DNA of 11,439 bases. It comes from JBDUDR01 sp040002845 (GTDB lineage: Bacteria > Actinomycetota > Actinomycetes > Propionibacteriales > Nocardioidaceae). Every line of letters begins with the position of its first letter. Position 1 is the first letter of the stretch. The notes under the pieces were generated by a model. That model worked only from the letters and a program-made list of their open reading frames with translations. It was not told the origin of the DNA and made no database searches. Made by a program: the position numbers and the translations under genes. The stretch is from contig JBDUDR010000091.1 of assembly GCA_040002845.1 (NCBI GenBank), positions 1-11,439 of the forward strand. Direction: 5' to 3'. This document shows positions 7,196-11,439 of this stretch, piece by piece.

Positions 7196-10100
7196 TTACC
7201 CCAAACCGCGGACCCGGTTGATAGCGCGCCAGATCCGCTGCTCTGAGACCGGCTCCGCGGTCCCGAGCGGCTGGGCGAACAGGCTGATCCTGAGCTCCTC
7301 GATCATCCAGCGGATGTGTCTTAGCTCATCGGACAGGGGCTGATCGGCCGGGTGAGCGGCGGTGAAGCCACGAAAAGCGTCTTCGATGCGGTGTACGACG
7401 GCCATCCGTTCGACATCGCGCCGCAGATCACCAGCAAGCCGGTCGAGCCGCCACGAGATGCCGGCCAGGTATCTCCGCAGCCCAGGCAACCTGGTCTTGC
7501 CGGTCTCGGCAACGAAACCTGGATGGACCAGGCCGGCCGCCTGCGCCTTCATGTCGGCAAGGGCTGGGAGCAGTGGCAGACTGGCGGAACCGCTGAGCCG
7601 CCGGTCGACCTCGTGCGCGTCCGACAACACAGCCGACACATCGGCGACAACCAGGGCCGTTACCTGAGTCAGATCGGCTCGCACCCGCTCCCGGAGCGCC
7701 TCAAAGCCGGCCTGGTCGCGTACCGGCTCCCTTGTCTCCTCCACCATGGAGTCGATCGCGGTGGCCACGCAGTCGAGAAGCAGGGTCTCGATGCTGACGC
7801 CACGACTGAGCCCGAGGCTCAGCTTGGTCCTGTTGTCCAGGCCGGCCTGCACGGCTTTGACAGGTGAGGGCACCGTCAGCATCAGGAGCCGGCGAAGACC
7901 CCTCCGGGTCACGGAATCCTGCTCGGCGCGCGTCCCCAGCACGCGGATCGCCACGGCGCTGCCCTCATCGACGAGCGCCGGGTATCCCAGCACCTGATGA
8001 CCTGCCCGGGTCTGCTCGAAGGTGTCGGGAAGCGCATCGAAGGTCCAGTCCGTGAGTCCCTCCTGTTCGACCGTCGTGGCCGCCTCGGAGAGGGCTCTTG
8101 CGAGCCGCGGCTCGAACCGCCGTCTCAGCTCCGTCAGGTCCTTGCCGACGCCGACCAGCTCGCCGTCGTCGTCCACCACACGGAAGGTGGTTCGCAGATG
8201 CTCTGGCAACCGCTCGAGCCCCCACGCATCGCGCGGAACACGAACGCCGGTGGTGCGCAACAGCTCGCGCTCGAGGGCGTCGAGCAGCGGCTCCTCTCCT
8301 GGCGTGGCGCGAGCCAGGAACGCCTTCGCATAGCTCGGCGCGGGCAGGAAGTTGCGACGTAACGACTTGGGCAGCGAACGGATCAGGGCGGTCACCAGCT
8401 CCTGCCGGAGGCCAGGGACCTGCCAGGCGAACTCGCCCGGGTTCACCTGGTTCAGGGCCGCCAGGGGAATGTCGAGGCTGACGCCGTCATCGGCGCTCCC
8501 CGGTTCGAACGTGTAGCTGACCGGCAGGGTGACGGACTCAGAACGCCAGACATCCGGGTATTCGTGTGGGCTGACCTCGGCCGCCTCGGAGTCGACCAGC
8601 ATCGCTTGCGGAAACGTCAGCAGATCGGGCTGTTCGCGGCGGACGGTCTTCCACCAGGCGTCGAAGTGGCGGCCGGACACGACCTCCTCACCCACGCGTT
8701 CGTCGTAGAACTCGAACAGGGTCTCGTCATCCGCCACGATGCCGCGACGGCGTGCCTTGTGTTCCAGTTCCTCCGCCTCCTCGAGCAGCCGGCGGTTCTC
8801 GAGGAAGAATCGGTGCCTGGTGCGCCAGTCCCCGTCCACCAGAGCCGATCGGATGAACAGCTGACGCGACAGCTCTGGGTCGATCCGGCCGTAGGTCACC
8901 TTGCGTCCAGCTACCAGGGGCAGGCCATACAGCGTCACCCGTTCGTACGCCATCACCGACGCGGGCTTGCTCTCCCAGTGCGGCTCGGAATAGGTGCGCT
9001 TGACCAGGTGGGCGGCCAGCGCCTCCGCCCACTCGGGGTGGATACGGGCGACCACACGACCCCACAAGCGGGTCGTCTCGACCAGCTCAGCCGCCATGAC
9101 CCACTGCGGTTGCGTCTTGAACAACGCCGAGCCCGGGGAGATCGAGAAGTGCGTGTTGCGAGCGGCAAGATAGTTCCGCTGCTCGGCGTCCCTCGTGCCC
9201 ACATGTGACAGCAGCCCGGCCAGCACCGACTGGTGGATTCGGTCAGGGTCGTCTGGCGAAGAGCTCCACACCATGTTCATCGCCTTGGCGACCTGGCGGA
9301 ACTGGCTGACCAGGTCCTGCCACTCCCTGATCCGCAGATAGTTCAAGAACTCGTCCCGGCACAGCTTTCGGAATCGGCTCGACGACAGCTGCTTGCGCTG
9401 CTTGCGGACGTACTGCCACAGGTCGAGGAGCGCAAGGAAGTCGGATCCCTCGTGCTTGAACCGGGCATGGGCGGTGTCGGCGGCCTGCTGGTGATCGAGT
9501 GGCCGCTCGCGCGGATCCTGGATGGACAACGCCGCCGCGATGACTGCCACCTCGAGCAGACAACCATTGCGATCCGCCTCGACGATCATCCTGGCCAGCC
9601 TCGGATCGGTCGGAAGCTGAGCAAGCTGACGCCCGATCGCCGTCAGCCGCTTACGCGGGGCCTCTTGCGAAGGGTCGATGGCACCGAGCTCCGCCAGCAG
9701 CTGAACACCGGCGTTCACGTCTCGTCTGTCCGGTGCCTCCAGGAACGGGAAGCCGGTGATGTCACCGAGGCCGAGCGCGGTCATCTGCAAGATCACCGAA
9801 GCCAGGCTCGTCCGCAGGATCTCTGGGTCGGTGAACGCCGGACGCGAGTCGAAATCTGATTCGGAGTAGAGCCTGATGCAGACACCCTCCGCCACTCGCC
9901 CGCAGCGGCCTTTGCGTTGATCGGCCGACGCCCGGGAGATGCGTTCGATCGGCAGTCGCTGAACCTTCGTACGGTGGCTGTAACGGGAGATCCTGGCCGT
10001 CCCCGGATCGACCACGTAGTGGATGCCAGGCACCGTCAACGACGTCTCGGCGACGTTGGTGGCCAGCACGACCCGACGGCCCGAATGTGGCGCGAAGACC

Positions 10101-11131
10101 CGGTGCTGCTCGTCGGTCGAGAGCCGGGCATACAACGGGAGCACCTCGATCTCCTGCCGAGGTGGAAGTCTCAGCTTCCCGAGCGCATCCGCGGTGTCCC
10201 GGATCTCCCGCTCGCCTGACAGGAAGACCAGGATGTCACCGGCTCCCTCTGCGCAGAGCTCGCTGACGGCATCGAGGATTCCCTGGGTCTGGTCGCGGAC
10301 GTTGGCCTCGGACTCGTCATGTTCGGTGTTCGGCTCCTCGACCAGCGGGCGGTGACGCACCTCGACGGGGTAGGTCCGACCAGACACTTCCACGATCGGG
10401 GCATCGGAGAAGTGCCGCGAGAACCGATCCGGGTCGATGGTGGCTGATGCAACGATGACCTTGAGATCGCGACGCCGCGGCAGCAGCTGCTTGAGGTACC
10501 CGAGGATGAAGTCGACGTTGAGGCTCCGCTCGTGCGCCTCGTCGACGATGATCGTGTCGTAGCGCGACAGCGTCCGGTCCGACTGGATCTCGGCGAGCAG
10601 GATGCCGTCAGTCATCAACTTGACGAGCGTCGCCTCGCTCGACTCGTCAGAGAACCGGACTTGGTACCCAACCACTGCCCCAAGCTCGGTGCCGAGCTCA
10701 GCTGCGATCCGGTCGGCCATCGCCCGGGCGGCGATCCGGCGGGGCTGGGTGTGGCCGATCTGGCCCCGGACGCCGCGGCCCAGCTCCAGGCACATCTTCG
10801 GCAGCTGCGTCGTCTTCCCCGAGCCGGTCTCACCGGCGACGATGACGACCTGGTTGTCGTGGATGGCTGCAACGATCTCGTCGCGCCTTCCGCTGATCGG
10901 CAGGTCATCGGGATAGGTGATCTCGGGCACACCCGCCCGGCGCGCCGCAACCCTCGCTTCGGCCCTCGAGAGCCCATCGGCGATGTCAGCCAACTCCTTG
11001 GCGCGCCGTTGACCATCGCCGATCTTGCCAACCCCGTCGAGCCGTCGCCGCAGCCGGCCCTGGTCGCGAAGCGTCACGGCAAGCAGTCGCTCGCGCAGGG
11101 CGCGTACAGACGCGTGAGTGGGGGCGGACAT
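7196..11131 (-). CDS. hrpA: ATP-dependent RNA helicase HrpA (DEAH box)
   Basis: Large cytosolic DEAH/RHA-family RNA helicase of 1311 aa, close to the about 1300 aa of the E. coli protein. Counting from the ATG at 11131, motif I GETGSGKTT is at 100-108, motif Ia HTQPRRIAARA near 127, motif II DEAH at 197-200 and motif III SAT at 229-231. FLSGERE lies near 303 and motif V LATNVAETSLTVPG near 356. Motif VI QRKGRCGR is at 405-412. The helicase-associated and OB-like region follows, and the C-terminal half is the long DUF3418-type tail specific to HrpA. All motifs are intact. Members of this family act in RNA remodelling and, in E. coli, in rescue of stalled or collided ribosomes. ATG at 11131 was preferred to the TTG at 11152 because it agrees with the -10-like element just upstream; neither start has a good Shine-Dalgarno sequence. 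It is monocistronic in this window and convergent with the MazF-like gene. Confidence 0.96.
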   Translation of the reverse strand: MSAPTHASVRALRERLLAVTLRDQGRLRRRLDGVGKIGDGQRRAKELADIADGLSRAEARVAARRAGVPEITYPDDLPISGRRDEIVAAIHDNQVVIVAGETGSGKTTQLPKMCLELGRGVRGQIGHTQPRRIAARAMADRIAAELGTELGAVVGYQVRFSDESSEATLVKLMTDGILLAEIQSDRTLSRYDTIIVDEAHERSLNVDFILGYLKQLLPRRRDLKVIVASATIDPDRFSRHFSDAPIVEVSGRTYPVEVRHRPLVEEPNTEHDESEANVRDQTQGILDAVSELCAEGAGDILVFLSGEREIRDTADALGKLRLPPRQEIEVLPLYARLSTDEQHRVFAPHSGRRVVLATNVAETSLTVPGIHYVVDPGTARISRYSHRTKVQRLPIERISRASADQRKGRCGRVAEGVCIRLYSESDFDSRPAFTDPEILRTSLASVILQMTALGLGDITGFPFLEAPDRRDVNAGVQLLAELGAIDPSQEAPRKRLTAIGRQLAQLPTDPRLARMIVEADRNGCLLEVAVIAAALSIQDPRERPLDHQQAADTAHARFKHEGSDFLALLDLWQYVRKQRKQLSSSRFRKLCRDEFLNYLRIREWQDLVSQFRQVAKAMNMVWSSSPDDPDRIHQSVLAGLLSHVGTRDAEQRNYLAARNTHFSISPGSALFKTQPQWVMAAELVETTRLWGRVVARIHPEWAEALAAHLVKRTYSEPHWESKPASVMAYERVTLYGLPLVAGRKVTYGRIDPELSRQLFIRSALVDGDWRTRHRFFLENRRLLEEAEELEHKARRRGIVADDETLFEFYDERVGEEVVSGRHFDAWWKTVRREQPDLLTFPQAMLVDSEAAEVSPHEYPDVWRSESVTLPVSYTFEPGSADDGVSLDIPLAALNQVNPGEFAWQVPGLRQELVTALIRSLPKSLRRNFLPAPSYAKAFLARATPGEEPLLDALERELLRTTGVRVPRDAWGLERLPEHLRTTFRVVDDDGELVGVGKDLTELRRRFEPRLARALSEAATTVEQEGLTDWTFDALPDTFEQTRAGHQVLGYPALVDEGSAVAIRVLGTRAEQDSVTRRGLRRLLMLTVPSPVKAVQAGLDNRTKLSLGLSRGVSIETLLLDCVATAIDSMVEETREPVRDQAGFEALRERVRADLTQVTALVVADVSAVLSDAHEVDRRLSGSASLPLLPALADMKAQAAGLVHPGFVAETGKTRLPGLRRYLAGISWRLDRLAGDLRRDVERMAVVHRIEDAFRGFTAAHPADQPLSDELRHIRWMIEELRISLFAQPLGTAEPVSEQRIWRAINRVRGLG

Positions 11132-11141
11132 ACCGGGGTCA

Positions 11142-11147
11142 AGGATA
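11142..11147 (-). promoter_or_regulatory. Possible -10 element of hrpA, giving a nearly leaderless mRNA
   Basis: On the minus strand TATCCT (TANNNT consensus) ends 10 nt before the ATG at 11131. Transcription would then start within a few bases of the start codon. That would explain the lack of a Shine-Dalgarno sequence, and leaderless mRNAs are common in Actinomycetota. No matching -35 hexamer is seen, so this rests on a single motif. Confidence 0.3.
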
Positions 11148-11182
11148 GGCAAGGTGCCCGGCCTGGGTGCTGGCCGCGACTA

Positions 11183-11270
11183 GCTGGCTATGGGTCGTGT
11201 CAAGGGTGGTTGGGGGCATGGGTGTTGGCTCCGGGTCGCGGAGCTGCCGACTGCTGTTGGCTGTGGGTGG
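11183..11270. repeat. Three imperfect 15-bp direct repeats upstream of hrpA
   Basis: Copies at 11183-11197, 11224-11238 and 11256-11270 fit G-Y-TGGCT-NN-GGGT-S-G, with 11 of 15 positions identical in all three. The start-to-start spacings are 41 and 32 bp. They lie 50-140 bp upstream of the hrpA start in a stretch that is rich in G and T on the plus strand. They could be binding sites for a regulator or remnants of low-complexity sequence. Confidence 0.35.
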
Positions 11271-11439
11271 GATGTCTGGGCCGGGTGCCGAGCGCCCATG
11301 CTGACGTATTCGACCTCCACGTTTGTGGGGTCATCTGGCGTGGTTCGGGCTGCTTTCATGGCGAAGGGCCGGGCGCCAAGCTAGTAGCGGCGTAACGCGT
11401 GAAGCGTCCGCCATAGCGGAATCGGCGTCTGGTCCGGCC
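11271..11439. other. Region without a convincing gene at the window edge
   Basis: No reading frame here has both a ribosome binding site and a recognisable product. A 59-codon minus-strand frame (11180-11359) and a 64-codon plus-strand frame (11190-11384) are both rich in residues unlike the neighbouring genes and lack Shine-Dalgarno sequences. A small palindrome, TCCGC-CATA-GCGGA, lies at 11407-11420. The stretch is probably intergenic and may run into the next gene beyond the window. Confidence 0.4.

Noticed and set aside
7352..9859. Several plus-strand frames of 80-214 codons opposite hrpA
   Set aside because: All are shadows of the continuous, motif-rich helicase reading frame.
11180..11384. 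Two small frames (59 codons minus, 64 codons plus) upstream of hrpA
   Set aside because: Neither has a Shine-Dalgarno sequence, normal codon use or a recognisable product.
1..11439. tRNA genes, CRISPR arrays, intact insertion sequences, phage or defence genes
   Set aside because: No cloverleaf-type sequence, no regular repeat-spacer pattern and no transposase, integrase or known defence domain was found on reading both strands.

Overview
The window is high-GC DNA with strong G/C bias at third codon positions, tightly packed genes and actinobacterial-type proteins. The SthA homologue in particular resembles, from memory, the mycobacterial enzyme along its whole length. This points to an Actinomycetota chromosome. 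I cannot fix the family from the sequence, although something in or near the Propionibacteriales would fit. No tRNA, rRNA, CRISPR array or intact transposase is visible.

Layout, left to right. (1) 1-3439, plus strand: a two-gene unit. It holds the 3' part of an oligopeptidase B gene (ptrB, 5' end outside the window) and, 2 nt after its stop codon, a cytoplasmic GAF-GGDEF-GAF-like diguanylate cyclase. (2) 3470-4885, minus strand, convergent: soluble pyridine nucleotide transhydrogenase (sthA). (3) 4886-5047: a 162-bp divergent control region. (4) 5048-6382, plus strand: a bleomycin hydrolase/aminopeptidase C-type cysteine peptidase (pepC). A solitary PemK/MazF-like protein gene follows at once and ends at 6896. 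(5) 6897-7195: a 299-bp non-coding gap between convergent genes. It holds a good intrinsic terminator for hrpA, nested in a roughly 220-bp stretch bounded by imperfect inverted repeats. (6) 7196-11131, minus strand: the large DEAH-box RNA helicase hrpA. (7) 11132-11439: the hrpA upstream region, without a convincing gene but with three imperfect 15-bp direct repeats.

The genes are mostly housekeeping: turnover of intracellular peptides (PtrB, PepC), NADH/NADPH balance (SthA), c-di-GMP signalling (GGDEF protein) and RNA metabolism (HrpA, possibly the MazF-like protein). The less ordinary points are: the coupling of a cytosolic peptidase to a diguanylate cyclase; the duplicated GAF-like module around the GGDEF domain; the orphan MazF-like gene with GGTCAG/CTGACC palindromes on both sides; the inverted-repeat-bounded gap; and the repeats upstream of hrpA. 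I see no clear multi-gene defence system or other wholly new system.
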